The notes: generated from the sequence alone by a model not told the origin. DNA of 31,067 nt from an uncultured Lachnospiraceae bacterium (GCA_910585715.1 CAJUEX010000042.1:1-31067); one strand, 5' to 3'. Positions 7,104 through 16,129 are shown, counted from the stretch's first letter. Program-made: numbers and translations.

Positions 7104-7850
7104 TTATACTTTCAAAAAACGGCTGTCTTTCAAAGACAGGCTTGCCGGCATGCCCATCATTCTTTTTACGGTTGCCGCAAAGTGGGAAGGAGAATCAAAG
7201 CCTGCTTCCATGGCTGCCCGGGTAATGGAAGCTCCCTTTAGCAGTTCCATAAATGCCTTTTCCATCTGATGCAGCAGAATATAGCTTTTTAATGACACAC
7301 CGGTCTGTTCTCTGAATAGATGGGACAGCCGGCTGGGGGACAGTGCTGTCTGTTCTGCAAAAACAGAAATCCTGTGGTCATCACAGTTGCAGGAAGCTAA
7401 CAGTAAAAAAAGCTGCTGAATCCTTTCATCATACTCCTTTGGAGATGGGCTCAAATTCATATACTGATACAGTTCTTCCATAAATTTATAATAACAGGAA
7501 GCGCTCTCATCCTCTGCCATTTCCGTTGCCTGTTTTTGAAGCTCATCCATTCCGTAATTCTCGAGGAGCAGATACTCTTTTCCCTCCATTTTCCTGTAAA
7601 GCTGCTCCGCCAGACCAGAAGCCGGCTCAATTAAAACAGACAAGTGTAGTTTTTTCTTTGCATAAAAGGCATGGGGAACATTGCCGCTTACAATAATTCC
7701 CCTGCAGGAAATCCTGCTTCCCGATACCTTGATTTCCATGCTTCCTTCCAAGCTAAAAAAAAGCTGCAGCATAAGATGTCTGTGGTTTTTGGCAGCCAGA
7801 TGGTCTGTAAGCATTGTTATTTTGTCTTTGCCCCAATAAATTTTATTCAT
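7104..7850 (-). CDS. AraC family transcriptional regulator (cupin sensor)
   Basis: A 248-residue protein with an N-terminal cupin-like half (about residues 1-140; HRHLMLQLFFSLEGS and SGNVPHAFYAKKKLHLSVLIEP). A C-terminal AraC double helix-turn-helix spans about 150-245. Helix two reads LSPSRLSHLFREQTGVSLKSYI, and the second unit is ASITRAAMEAGFDSPSHFAATVKRMMGMPAS. It should bind DNA and respond to a small ligand in the cupin. It is neither clearly co-oriented in an operon nor divergent from a metabolic gene, so its targets are unknown. Confidence 0.85.
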   Translation of the reverse strand: MNKIYWGKDKITMLTDHLAAKNHRHLMLQLFFSLEGSMEIKVSGSRISCRGIIVSGNVPHAFYAKKKLHLSVLIEPASGLAEQLYRKMEGKEYLLLENYGMDELQKQATEMAEDESASCYYKFMEELYQYMNLSPSPKEYDERIQQLFLLLASCNCDDHRISVFAEQTALSPSRLSHLFREQTGVSLKSYILLHQMEKAFMELLKGASITRAAMEAGFDSPSHFAATVKRMMGMPASLSLKDSRFLKV

Positions 7851-7920
7851 GAAACATCACCATTCCATCTGCATTTCTGTCCTGTCCTGTTCTATTCTTT
7901 TCTTTCCATCACATATTTGG

Positions 7921-9138
7921 TTAACAATATCTTTCCCCATATGCCTTCATTGCCTTCTCTGTATTTTCCTCAATAAAATCTGTTTTAGCCTCTGTATAGC
8001 CGTCCCTGTCATGCTCATATTTTTTCCATAATTCCAGCTTCAGAGCTTCATACTTTTTTGCCTGTGCAGGATTTTCCATCAGATAATCCCTAAAGTATAA
8101 TTCCCGGTTATCACCTGCATATCTCAAATGCAGATGATATACTTTTTCTGCAAACCCATGCTCTGCATAACCCTTTCGAAAAGACATTCTGTTTTCGCTT
8201 TGATTCATACAGCCCCAGCCGTTTTGACACAATACTTCCTTTATGCCTTCCATAGCATATTCCTTTTTTATTTCTACCAGAATGTCCACAATGGGCTTTG
8301 CCCAGATTGTTTCAACGGCAGTGCTTCCCACATGGCTTATTCTTATCACTTTTTCCAATGGGAGAATGTGTCGGAGAAGCTTTGACTCCTCCTCATACCA
8401 ATCCTTCCAGTATTTTTGATGTTCTGTGAGAAATATGGGAAACAGCTTCCATAATTCTTCAAGGCTCATTTCTGAAAGGCTTTTGCCTGTAAGAAGAAGC
8501 TCCGACAGCTTATCCACTGATTCTGCTATATAAGTTGCTCCGGCGGCAGTGAACTCCCTGCGGCTTCCATAGCCAAACAAAACCCCTATGGAATCCAGTC
8601 CAACCTTATTAGCACCCATAATATCATGCTCTCGGTCTCCTACCATAACGATTCCGGAATCAGGGGAGAGACCGCAGGATTCCAGAGCATATGTGATTAC
8701 CTCATCCTTCCTTGTTCTTGTTCCGTCCATGTTGGCACCGGCAATATAGGTAAAGTACTCTTTTAATCCAAAATGCTCTACTATCTGCTTAGCAAATACT
8801 TCCGGCTTTGAAGTGGCAACAATAAGCCTCTTTTCCCGGTCCTTTAAATCACTTAACAGCTCCGGAATCCCTTCATAAACAATATTTTCAAACATTCCCT
8901 TCTCTTTAAAGTATTCCCGATAATATTCCACTGCCATTTTTGCCTCTTCCTTTGAAAATCCATAATACTTCTCAAAGGATTCGTGAAGGGGAGGTCCTAT
9001 GAACCGGTACAGCTTTTTCCTGTCATCAACCTGAATATGATATTTTTCCAGTGCATATGCTACAGAATTTGTAATTCCCACTCCCGGGTCTGTCAGGGTT
9101 CCATCCAAATCAAATAGTATGGTATCATAGCTTTTCAT
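7921..9138 (-). CDS. HAD phosphatase fused to a GrpB/UPF0157 nucleotidyltransferase-like domain
   Basis: A 405-residue two-domain protein. Residues 1-215 are a HAD hydrolase of the phosphoglycolate-phosphatase/PpaX type: FDLDGTLTD with D10 and D12, VATSKPE (S110, K111) and MVGDREHDIMGA (D168, D172). After a linker, residues 235-400 match the GrpB/UPF0157 family (nucleotidyltransferase fold): HVGSTAVETIWAKPIVDILVE, then HLHLRY and FRDYLMENPAQAKKYEALK. Each half is usually a separate protein, so a joint substrate is likely but unknown. The start overlaps the end of the upstream flavoprotein gene by 14 bases. Confidence 0.85.
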   Translation of the reverse strand: MKSYDTILFDLDGTLTDPGVGITNSVAYALEKYHIQVDDRKKLYRFIGPPLHESFEKYYGFSKEEAKMAVEYYREYFKEKGMFENIVYEGIPELLSDLKDREKRLIVATSKPEVFAKQIVEHFGLKEYFTYIAGANMDGTRTRKDEVITYALESCGLSPDSGIVMVGDREHDIMGANKVGLDSIGVLFGYGSRREFTAAGATYIAESVDKLSELLLTGKSLSEMSLEELWKLFPIFLTEHQKYWKDWYEEESKLLRHILPLEKVIRISHVGSTAVETIWAKPIVDILVEIKKEYAMEGIKEVLCQNGWGCMNQSENRMSFRKGYAEHGFAEKVYHLHLRYAGDNRELYFRDYLMENPAQAKKYEALKLELWKKYEHDRDGYTEAKTDFIEENTEKAMKAYGERYC

Positions 9139-9628
9139 TCTTTTTCTCCGCCGTCTTTAACGGTTTTCTTTTTCCGGTAAAGTCTTTCGAAACAATTTTA
9201 TAAACACATACAGAATCCGCCTGCTCTTTGGTAAATTCCACTTCTATATGAGCCTGCTGCTTCATCAGCAGGGAAAGGGCATGACATTTTTCCTGCACGT
9301 CCTGAATAAAAACAACTTTTCCAAAGCCGTGTACACTGGAAAAATAATAACCGGAATTGCAAGGGGTTTCTGTTGCAAATACAGGCTCTCCCTCCCGGCA
9401 CATTTCAAAGCAGACCTGATTATTTTTATGTAAAATATCCATTTTACGGCCTTCCTTAGCGCTGTGAAAATATAAGTTCAATACACCTTCCTTTATCTCA
9501 TAACCAAAGGAAAGGGGCACCACATAGGGCATGTCCCCGTCAATCATGGCAACGTGGCAGGTTTTGCACTGCTGTATCATATCTTCTATTTCCTGTATGT
9601 TCGTTACTTCTCTGTCTTTTCTTCTCAT
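9125..9628 (-). CDS. Pyridoxamine 5'-phosphate oxidase-like / Nim family flavoprotein
   Basis: A 167-residue split-barrel protein. The pattern MRRKDREV, CHVAMIDGDMPYVVPLSFGYE, LYFHSAKEGRKMDIL and NNQVCFEM is that of the Nim/PNPOx-like family, which binds FMN or a related cofactor as a dimer. Some relatives reduce 5-nitroimidazoles, but most have no known role. It lies 14 bases after a membrane-protein gene and overlaps the HAD-GrpB gene, so the three are probably cotranscribed. Confidence 0.82.
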   Translation of the reverse strand: MRRKDREVTNIQEIEDMIQQCKTCHVAMIDGDMPYVVPLSFGYEIKEGVLNLYFHSAKEGRKMDILHKNNQVCFEMCREGEPVFATETPCNSGYYFSSVHGFGKVVFIQDVQEKCHALSLLMKQQAHIEVEFTKEQADSVCVYKIVSKDFTGKRKPLKTAEKKNEKL

Positions 9629-9642
9629 GTTTCCCTTCCTGC

Positions 9643-10365
9643 TTACTCTCCCATTTCTTCCTTAACAATTTCGTCCACAACAGCCTTCCAATACTCCGTA
9701 TCCAGCTTCTGTTTTAACTCTTCCTTATTTTTTATCCGTAATTCTTTTTTATTGTCCTTTAGAATCTGAGACACCCAAATCACATATTCCGAATCATAGT
9801 CTTCTCCAAACTGCTCGTCCATGGCGGCGCTTGTATATTCCACGCCTCCAAACGTACCGCCCAGACAGCTATGCTTTGTGCCATCCTTCATAACAATCTG
9901 AAAAACAAGCATTCCATGTATATCTGCTTTCAGTGTGTAATACTCTGCATCTTTCCAGCCATATTTCTGTACATGACAAAAATAATGGCTTTCCACTCCA
10001 TCCAATGTAAATTTCTCATACCAGAACATGCTGATTAGGATTCCTGCTACAGTCAGGCATATAGCTGCTGCCGCTATCAGCTTCTTCTTTTCACCCAAAC
10101 AGCCCGGCCTGATTTCACCTCCTTTTTTTGCGCCCGCCACATAAACCCCATCAGCGCTAAATAACCGCAATAATACCCCCATAAGAATCAGGCATAACCA
10201 AATTGGTATTATGGTAGCATTCCCGGTAATCAGATAAACCGCATCCTCCTCACAGGAATTTTGATAATACAAATCAATAAAGCCGGGAACAACAATCAGA
10301 GTCATCAGTAATGAAATAAGGAGAAATACAATTTTTCCTATTACATTTTTTATATACCGTTTCAT
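9643..10365 (-). CDS. Membrane protein of unknown function
   Basis: I do not recognise this 240-residue protein. It has three hydrophobic segments (about residues 11-31, 52-68 and 92-110) and an outer or cytosolic domain of about 130 residues with paired cysteines and a charged tail. The domain pattern (ESHYFCHVQKYGWKDAEYYTLKA) is seen in small stress- or envelope-linked membrane proteins, but no function can be named. It is the first gene downstream of the left repeat copy, whose TGT-TATAAT promoter points at it with a leader of about 65 bases. Confidence 0.6.
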   Translation of the reverse strand: MKRYIKNVIGKIVFLLISLLMTLIVVPGFIDLYYQNSCEEDAVYLITGNATIIPIWLCLILMGVLLRLFSADGVYVAGAKKGGEIRPGCLGEKKKLIAAAAICLTVAGILISMFWYEKFTLDGVESHYFCHVQKYGWKDAEYYTLKADIHGMLVFQIVMKDGTKHSCLGGTFGGVEYTSAAMDEQFGEDYDSEYVIWVSQILKDNKKELRIKNKEELKQKLDTEYWKAVVDEIVKEEMGE

Positions 10366-10423
10366 AACAGCTATCCTCTTATATATACATGAATGTTCTT
10401 ATGCAAATAATACGTTTATTAAC

Positions 10424-10482
10424 TCTCTATGATACATTATAACAAAGCCGTTTCCATATTGCCACTTAATTTAAAACAAAGT
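10424..10482. repeat. Left copy of the long direct repeat bounding the 11.4-kb island
   Basis: From 10434 to 10482 this copy matches 21867-21914 at about 46 of 49 positions, with exact blocks of 22, 10 and 13 bases. A further nine bases on the left match with one difference. It ends with the bases that encode TLF-stop in the radical-SAM gene at the right copy, here without an attached reading frame. This looks like a displaced gene end and attachment site. Confidence 0.8.
10436..10464 (-). promoter_or_regulatory. Promoter inside the left repeat copy
   Basis: On the minus strand an extended -10 (TGT-TATAAT, hexamer at 10436-10441) lies 17 bases after TGGCAA (10459-10464). It faces the membrane-protein gene starting at 10365. 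The same promoter occurs in the right copy. Confidence 0.55.
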
Positions 10483-10520
10483 TTATTTCCCATTCTATTC
10501 CGCTCTGTTTTGTACAGAAC

Positions 10521-10560
10521 AATACCCTCCTGCATCTATAAGCAAACTGCAGAGGGTATT
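10521..10560 (-). terminator. Hairpin downstream of the ABC transporter genes
   Basis: AATACCCT and CTGCA on one side pair with TGCAG and AGGGTATT on the other, with a single bulged base and a 13-base loop. The T-run after it is poor on the minus strand (GTTCT), so it may be a weak terminator of the island operon. Confidence 0.4.
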
Positions 10561-10614
10561 TCCTATATCTTTATCACATTCCATCCCTAAAGATAACCTG
10601 ACCGTCGTCTCTGA

Positions 10615-12180
10615 TTATTCCATCACCCAATTCTGGCTCTGGGTCTGAAGCTTCACCATACGGGCATAAATACCGTTCTTTTTCAGAAGCATATCAGAAT
10701 TTCCCTGCTCTGCCACTGCGCCGTCAGACAGGACAACGATTTTGTCCGCCCCAGCAACGGTGCGCATACGGTGGGCAATGATCATGACCGTCTTATTTTC
10801 AATCAGCCTTGACAGAGATTCCTGAATCAACGTTTCATTTTCCACATCAAGGCTTGCCGTCGCTTCATCCAGCAGGATGATAGGGGCATTCTTCAGGAAT
10901 GCCCTTGCAATCGAAATACGCTGGCGTTCCCCGCCAGACAGCTCGCAGCCGTTCTCCCCGATCAGGGTGTTCCACTTATCAGGGAGTTTTTCTGCAAATT
11001 CGTCCACGTTGGCAAGTCTTGCCGCTGCAAGCACCTCCGCATCGGATGCGTCCTTGCGCCCCAGGCGGATATTCTCCATGACCGTATTGTTAAACAGCGT
11101 CACATCCTGAAATACGATGGAATACAGGGACATCAGCGATTCCGGATCGATTTCCGAAATATCCATTCCGCCTACCGTGATCCTTCCCTTCTGGATATCC
11201 CAGAACCTTGAGGCCAGTCGGGAAACTGTCGTCTTTCCGCCTCCGGAAGGTCCTACCAAAGCAGTGACCTGTCCCTGTTTTGCGGTAAAGGACACATCTC
11301 TTAATACGCTTTCTCCGCCGTTATAGGAAAAACCCACATGGTCAAAGGTAATGTCATAGCCCTTGTTTGTCAGCTCCGACCTGCCTTCCTGTTCCGGATA
11401 GCTTAAGATTTCATCCATCCGCCTGCACTGGATATTAAGCATCATCATCACTGCCATCAGGTTATCCAAAGCGCCGATCAGCGGGTCATACACACGGGAA
11501 ACCAGTATTAAAAAAGCGAACAGGGTCAGCAGGGTAATCTGCCCGTCCACAAGCAGCATACCGCCTGCAAGCACCGTGGTTGCAATGCCAAGCTTCAGAA
11601 CCATTCTTGCGGAGGTGTTGCATATTGCATGGGTCAGTTCACTGAACACAGTCTGCCTCTCAACTGTTTTTATCTTGGCGTCCAACCCCTTTAAGTATTC
11701 ATTTTCCGCATTGTTGGCTTTCAAATCCCTCACGGACTCCAGACACTCCTGAATCCCGTCTGTGCAGACCATTTGCGCCTGATTCACCCTTCGCTCCGAC
11801 CTCCTCATAATCCCTGATGCCAGAAGCAGGATTCCAAAGGAAACAGGAAGCACTCACAGGGCAGCCAGCGCCATTTTCCAGTTGAAAATAAAAACGCCCA
11901 CCGCAATCAGCAGCGTTGAAATCACAGAGCCGATTAGTTCCGGAACCCAGTGGGATAACCCGCTCTCCATGGATGCACAATCCGACATAATGACATTCGT
12001 CAAATCGGATAAATCTTTTTTTCCGAAAAACGAAAGGGGGATTTTACGCAGCTTCTCCGCAAGTGACAGCCTGCGAACGCCGCTCTCCACATAGGTGGCA
12101 AAAAATGCCTTAACCATATCCTTTGCGCCCCGGTCAGACAGCGCAAACGTGTGCTTTAATTTTTCATGCATTTGAAACAC
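10615..12180 (-). pseudogene. ABC exporter half, broken by a nonsense codon and a deletion
   Basis: One frame encodes an ABC exporter (membrane domain plus ATPase). It is interrupted at 11854-11856 by TGA, giving 108 residues ending WKMALAAL, then 412 residues from a GTG directly after it. The context ALxVLPVSF suggests that TGG (Trp) became TGA. The N-terminal part is also short: the conserved RR before the coupling helix is at residue 36, against 99 in the intact partner, so about 60 residues with the first membrane helices are lost. The ATPase domain is complete (GPSGGGKTT, LSGGERQRISIARAF, IILLDEATASLD, IAHR). It overlaps the partner gene by 17 bases, as expected for a heterodimer. Probably non-functional as an exporter. 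Confidence 0.85.
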
Positions 12181-13939
12181 CTACCTTCCATTTTGCAGCT
12201 TCGTTATACTGCCTCCACATTTCTGCATACAGACCGTCTTTATTCTTAAGCTGGTGGTGTGTGCCTACATCTTCTATCTTCCCGTCTTTGATTACCACAA
12301 TTCTGTCCGCACTGGTAATGGTGGAGAGCCTATGGGCAATCATCAGCACGGTCTTTCCCTTTGCGAGCACATTAAATGCTGCCTGCACCTTTGCCTCATT
12401 GTCCGGGTCTGCAAAAGCAGTCGCCTCATCCAGTATCAGAACCGGCGCGTTTTTCAGCATCGCTCTTGCAATGGAAATACGCTGCTGTTCCCCGCCCGAA
12501 AGATACACTCCCTTTGCACCCACGACTGTATCCACGCCTTCCGGCAGCTTTTCAAGGATATCATCGCACTGTGCGTCATGGAGGGCTTTCAGGATTTCCC
12601 CGCGGGAAGCATCCGGCTTCGCCATACGCACATTTTCCAGAATAGAGGTTTTCAAAAGCCGGGAATCCTGAAAAACAAATGATACCGTGTCCATCAGCTC
12701 TTTCTTTGAAATGTCCTTTACATCGACGCCGCCAATCTTCACGCTGCCGCTGCTTACGTCCCAGAACCTCACCACAATGCTGGCAAGGGTGGTCTTCCCT
12801 CCGCCTGACGGCCCCACGAAAGCAACGTGTTCCCCCTGCCTGATTGTGAGGGAGATATTTTCAAGCGCATTTCTCTCTGCGCCCTTGTAGCGAAAGGAAA
12901 CCCCGGAGAACTCCACGGAGTAGTCTTTGGGATGCTTGGGATTTTTTGTTTCCGGCAGCGGCTTCATATCCAGAATGCTGTCAATTCGGGACATGGCATC
13001 TGCCACAATCAGCTTGTTCTCGCTGGCATACGTAATCTTTGTCAGCGTCAGCGTAATAATTGGTGTTATGATGATATAATACATCAGATTTAGCAGGAAT
13101 TCCTTTGTCACTCCGCCCGATGTCATCACCAGCGCTGCAGCAATCAGGACGGCAAAAATACCGTTTACCAGCGTAGTGTAGCACATCATCGGGAAACGCA
13201 GGTCTTTTGTATAGGCGATTACCCACTTCTCATAATTGTCGATAGCTTCCTTGAACCGCTTGAAAGAGAACACTGACTGACCGAATGTTTTGACCACTGA
13301 TATCCCCCTTACATATTCCACGGCCTCGTTAGACATCTGTCCCAGGGCATTGTTATATTCTTCCATTTTCTTTGCCATGCGCTTTCCCGTCATGACACTC
13401 ATGATGATAAACGCTGCCGCCACCGGCAGAAGGCTTAAAAGCCCCAGCCGCCAGTCAAAGACAAGCAGAAGTATGAAAAGCCCCACAGGTGTTGTAAGGG
13501 CATTTGCCTTGTCCGGAAGCTGGTGGGCAAGATAGGTTTCCGTTGCCCCGCTGGATTCATAAACGATTTTTCTGATTTTACCGCTGCCGATGCCGTCCAT
13601 GAAGCCCGTCGGCAGGGTAACAATATGGTGCATTGCCGCCCTGCGTATATTTGCCTGCACCCGGAAAGCTGCCAGATGGGAACACATCAGGGCTGCAACA
13701 TAAATCAGGATTGCAGCCACCGCAAAAATCACTGCCATCCAGCCATTATGGGACAGGTTCTGTACGTTTTCGTAATTCGGGGACACATCCAAAACCTCTT
13801 TCATAACCTTCCAGATGTACACGAACGGCAGCAGCGTTGCCAAAGCGCTGAGTGCGCTTAATATCCATGATGCTATGGTAAAGTATCTGTAGCCCCCGGC
13901 ATAATCCAGAAGCCGCTTTAAATTAGATTCTTTTTTCAA
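12164..13939 (-). CDS. ABC exporter half (membrane domain plus ATPase)
   Basis: A 591-residue ABC exporter. The membrane domain has helices near 20-45, 65-88, 150-185 and 250-300, and a coupling segment (RRAAMHHIVTLPTGFM). The ATPase from about 340 has Walker A GPSGGGKT (376-383), Q-loop FQD (about 423), signature LSGGEQQR (480-487), Walker B LILDE (501-505) and the H-loop His 536. The D-loop region reads FADPDNE rather than SLD, usual in the YbtP/YbtQ-like, IrtA-like and related heterodimers. The partner half next door is broken, so transport activity is doubtful unless it forms a homodimer. Probable cargo is a peptide or small molecule; nothing fixes it. Confidence 0.9.
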   Translation of the reverse strand: MKKESNLKRLLDYAGGYRYFTIASWILSALSALATLLPFVYIWKVMKEVLDVSPNYENVQNLSHNGWMAVIFAVAAILIYVAALMCSHLAAFRVQANIRRAAMHHIVTLPTGFMDGIGSGKIRKIVYESSGATETYLAHQLPDKANALTTPVGLFILLLVFDWRLGLLSLLPVAAAFIIMSVMTGKRMAKKMEEYNNALGQMSNEAVEYVRGISVVKTFGQSVFSFKRFKEAIDNYEKWVIAYTKDLRFPMMCYTTLVNGIFAVLIAAALVMTSGGVTKEFLLNLMYYIIITPIITLTLTKITYASENKLIVADAMSRIDSILDMKPLPETKNPKHPKDYSVEFSGVSFRYKGAERNALENISLTIRQGEHVAFVGPSGGGKTTLASIVVRFWDVSSGSVKIGGVDVKDISKKELMDTVSFVFQDSRLLKTSILENVRMAKPDASRGEILKALHDAQCDDILEKLPEGVDTVVGAKGVYLSGGEQQRISIARAMLKNAPVLILDEATAFADPDNEAKVQAAFNVLAKGKTVLMIAHRLSTITSADRIVVIKDGKIEDVGTHHQLKNKDGLYAEMWRQYNEAAKWKVGVSNA

Positions 13940-14028
13940 AGATAAGACCTCCTATCTTGTATGTATTTTACGTTTATCGGATCCACAGGGGCCGGCCTGT
14001 CTTTTTCCCGTTTCGCTTCAAAACCGCT

Positions 14029-14862
14029 TTACTGCTGCCTCTCCCGAAACTCCGCATGAATCATAAAGCTCATATGGAGCGTCCTCATCACCCATGCAAA
14101 AATCCTGGTAACAATGCTTTTTCTCCAGCCGCCTTTCAGATATCCGTCTATGTAATCCCGTTCCGCTACATTCACAATATGCTTCGACCAGCCCTCCATC
14201 TCTTCCTTTGGTTTTTCCAATGAAAAGAAGGATTTCGTCTTATTTCCCGCCATTTTCACTTCCGCATTCACACCCTTAAGCCCCACGGCATTGACCGCAT
14301 CAAAAGTGATCATGCCACCGGGAAAACGCTCCGCCATAGCGCACAGAAGGCGACGCACCTGCTCCTTTTCAAAATAATAAAACAGCCCGCCCGCCGTAAA
14401 CACAATCCCGTCCCCCTGCCGGAATTCAATCTCATCAAACCATGAGAAATCATTCAGATCACATGCCACGTTCCGTTCCAGCTTTCCAGACGGAATGTGC
14501 TTTTCACGCAGCGGTATCACATTTTCCATATCCAGGCAGTACCACGGATTTGTTTCATTCTTCATCTGCCGTCTGAGACAGCTAAGTCCTGCGCCCAGCT
14601 CCACCACTGTGGCACGGGGATGTTTTTTCAAATAATGCCTGACCTCCCACGCCATGTTATACTGGCGAATCAGGCAGCACATCCACATATACTGGAACCG
14701 GTACAGCTTCTTGTCTGACCAGTCCACGCCCATCTCTTTCACAATCCTGCCCGCATCATTGTCAGGAAACAGCTTCGGATAATGTTTCGCCGCTATCGCC
14801 CGTCCCCACAGAGGCATACATAAAGTCTGCTGCACCGTATTTTCTTTCAGTTCTGACATCAT
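14029..14862 (-). CDS. Class I SAM-dependent methyltransferase, TcmP/LCMT-like
   Basis: A 277-residue methyltransferase of the leucine-carboxyl-methyltransferase / TcmP group. An N-terminal helical part with R, KHYPKLFPD is followed by SAM motif I VVELGAGLSCLRRQM. Then come WYCLDMENVIPLREKH (acidic motif II), DGIVFTAGGLFYYFEKEQV and GGMITFDAVN. The family methylates carboxyl or hydroxyl groups, with TcmP acting in tetracenomycin synthesis. ATG codons at 14862 and 14859 both fit the GGAGGGAAA site. Its position between a hydrolase/acetyltransferase group and an export pair suggests modification of an exported molecule, which is inference. The frame is intact while its neighbours on both sides are damaged. 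Confidence 0.75.
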   Translation of the reverse strand: MMSELKENTVQQTLCMPLWGRAIAAKHYPKLFPDNDAGRIVKEMGVDWSDKKLYRFQYMWMCCLIRQYNMAWEVRHYLKKHPRATVVELGAGLSCLRRQMKNETNPWYCLDMENVIPLREKHIPSGKLERNVACDLNDFSWFDEIEFRQGDGIVFTAGGLFYYFEKEQVRRLLCAMAERFPGGMITFDAVNAVGLKGVNAEVKMAGNKTKSFFSLEKPKEEMEGWSKHIVNVAERDYIDGYLKGGWRKSIVTRIFAWVMRTLHMSFMIHAEFRERQQ

Positions 14863-14932
14863 TTTCCCTCCTTGCTTTCGTTAAAATATCAGCACAATCA
14901 TCCCTGCTGAAACCGCAACACCTAAAATTCAT

Positions 14933-15575
14933 TTACATTTTCTTCCGCTTCTTTTTATATCCGCAGTCACAGTACGAGCCGCCGGAGGCAAGCATATACT
15001 CCCGAACAAAGTCCGCTGCGCCGCCCGCTTCGCTCATCGTGTAATCCAGCCGGCACATGGCAGGAACAAGGTCGTAAAGCCCAAGCTCCCCCCATCAGGG
15101 TACAGATGCCGCAGGCGGTAAAACGGGCTTCATAGCCGCTGCCGTCCGGATAAGGATAAAACTCCATGTTCCACGAATAGGGATTCCTGTTGGCAGCTTT
15201 CAGCCGCTCCGCGGCTTTCATTGAGAAAATGTCCCTGTCAGAGAACTTGGATTTTCCACTCTTACGACAAAACCACTTCATGGCAGGAGTCATCATGGAT
15301 TTAGCATAATATGCTGTTAGGCGTTTTACATCAGGGCGCTCCGGCATATTCAGCACAAAAGCGGACAGCAGAGCGCAATTGACGATATTCATTTTGAACC
15401 GGTCTTCTTTCTCAAATTCCGGCAGTCCCACTATGATCTCCTTATACCGGCGTTTTGCTTTTGCCGCAGTCGCTCCTGCTGCGTTCCGGTCCAGCCCTAA
15501 CTCCGTGATTAAATTCCGTTCAAAGGATTTTCCAAACAGCACCCACATACCCATGGGCATTCCTGTGTATTTCAT
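14933..15575 (-). pseudogene. ATC-hydrolase family protein with a homopolymer frameshift
   Basis: The protein resembles the L-2-amino-thiazoline-4-carboxylic acid hydrolase family: MKYTGMPMGMWVLFGKSFER, EFEKEDRFKMNIVNCALLSAF, RKSGKSKFSDRD, NPYSWNMEFYPYPDGSGYEA and FTACGICTLM. At 15088-15093 a run of six C (six G on the coding strand) shifts the frame. With five G the reading continues as MGELGLYDLVPAMCRLDYTM, then a CDCGY zinc-like tail, ending at TAA 14933-14935 (about 213 residues). As written, the frame runs on to an unrelated tail ending at 14967. Its ATG overlaps the preceding frame's stop (ATGA). The cause may be mutation, slippage-based switching or a base-calling error. Confidence 0.8.
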
Positions 15576-15866
15576 ATACAGCCTCTCTTTCCCTCCGACA
15601 CGTTATATGCCATTGTATACAGCGAAACGTTATGCTTTAATTTTTTCTCGCAGCAAAGCTTCATACCGCAGCAAATATATTTTTTTACTTTCAGCGGCGT
15701 ATCGGTATCAAGGATGCAGGGCAGGGTAAATTGCAGACTTTGTTTTTTTCTCCCAATAGGCAAGATAACCCTCGCCTGTTTCAGATGTGGAATACAGCAC
15801 CCGTGCCCGGTAAAAATAGTCGCTCATTATCTCAAATGCCTTGACAGTCTGCTCATCCGTAAGCAA
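15572..15866 (-). pseudogene. GNAT acetyltransferase remnant with internal deletion
   Basis: Two frames join into one broken gene. The first starts near TTG 15866 and reads LLTDEQTVKAFEIMSDYFY, then VLYSTSETGEGYLAYWEKK, an N-terminal pattern I associate with GNAT-fold proteins. The second reads PCILDTDTPLKVKKY, then GMKLCCEKKL, the usual GNAT C-terminal strand and helix. The switch falls at a seven-T run (15743-15749). The central acetyl-CoA loop, roughly 90-100 residues, is missing. It ends in ATGA overlapping the ATC-hydrolase start, so the two were once an operon. The GNAT assignment is from memory and moderate. Confidence 0.5.
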
Positions 15867-15869
15867 TTT

Positions 15870-16125
15870 CCTCTTTGAACCAACAGACCGACAAAGGAAC
15901 CGCCCAGCGAACAGCCGTAAGCGGCATGAATTTTTCCGCCAAAGTGTTCTTTTACATAAAGTTTCTATCTTCTCCGTTTCCGCCAGCATATCGGGAAAGA
16001 TTGTTTTTTCTGTTTCATCAAAGCCGTCATACGACACACAGACCACATGGAAATCCTCTGCCAGAAGCGGAATAACTTCCCTGAAATTCGCCTTCCGCTA
16101 TGGTCTGTATCCGCTCCAGTTTCAT
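15870..16125 (-). pseudogene. Alpha/beta hydrolase remnant
   Basis: ATG 16123-16125 lies four bases after the FtsX-permease stop and reads MKLERIQTIAEG. The frame then jumps to REVIPLLAEDFHVVC, VSYDGFDETEKTIF and PDMLAETEKIET. An extra T (ACTTTATG where ACTTATG would keep the frame) shifts to a second frame with VKEHFGGKIHAAYGCSLGGS, a clear nucleophile elbow (GCSLGG), then FVGLLVQR. The rest of the hydrolase is gone and the sequence passes straight into the GNAT remnant. It shows at least two deletions and one frameshift. Confidence 0.7.
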
Positions 16126-16129
16126 TCCC

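Noticed and set aside
12123..12671. Plus-strand frame (182 codons) across the two ABC exporter genes
   Set aside because: It overlaps the ATPase motifs of a well-formed minus-strand gene and has no similarity of its own.
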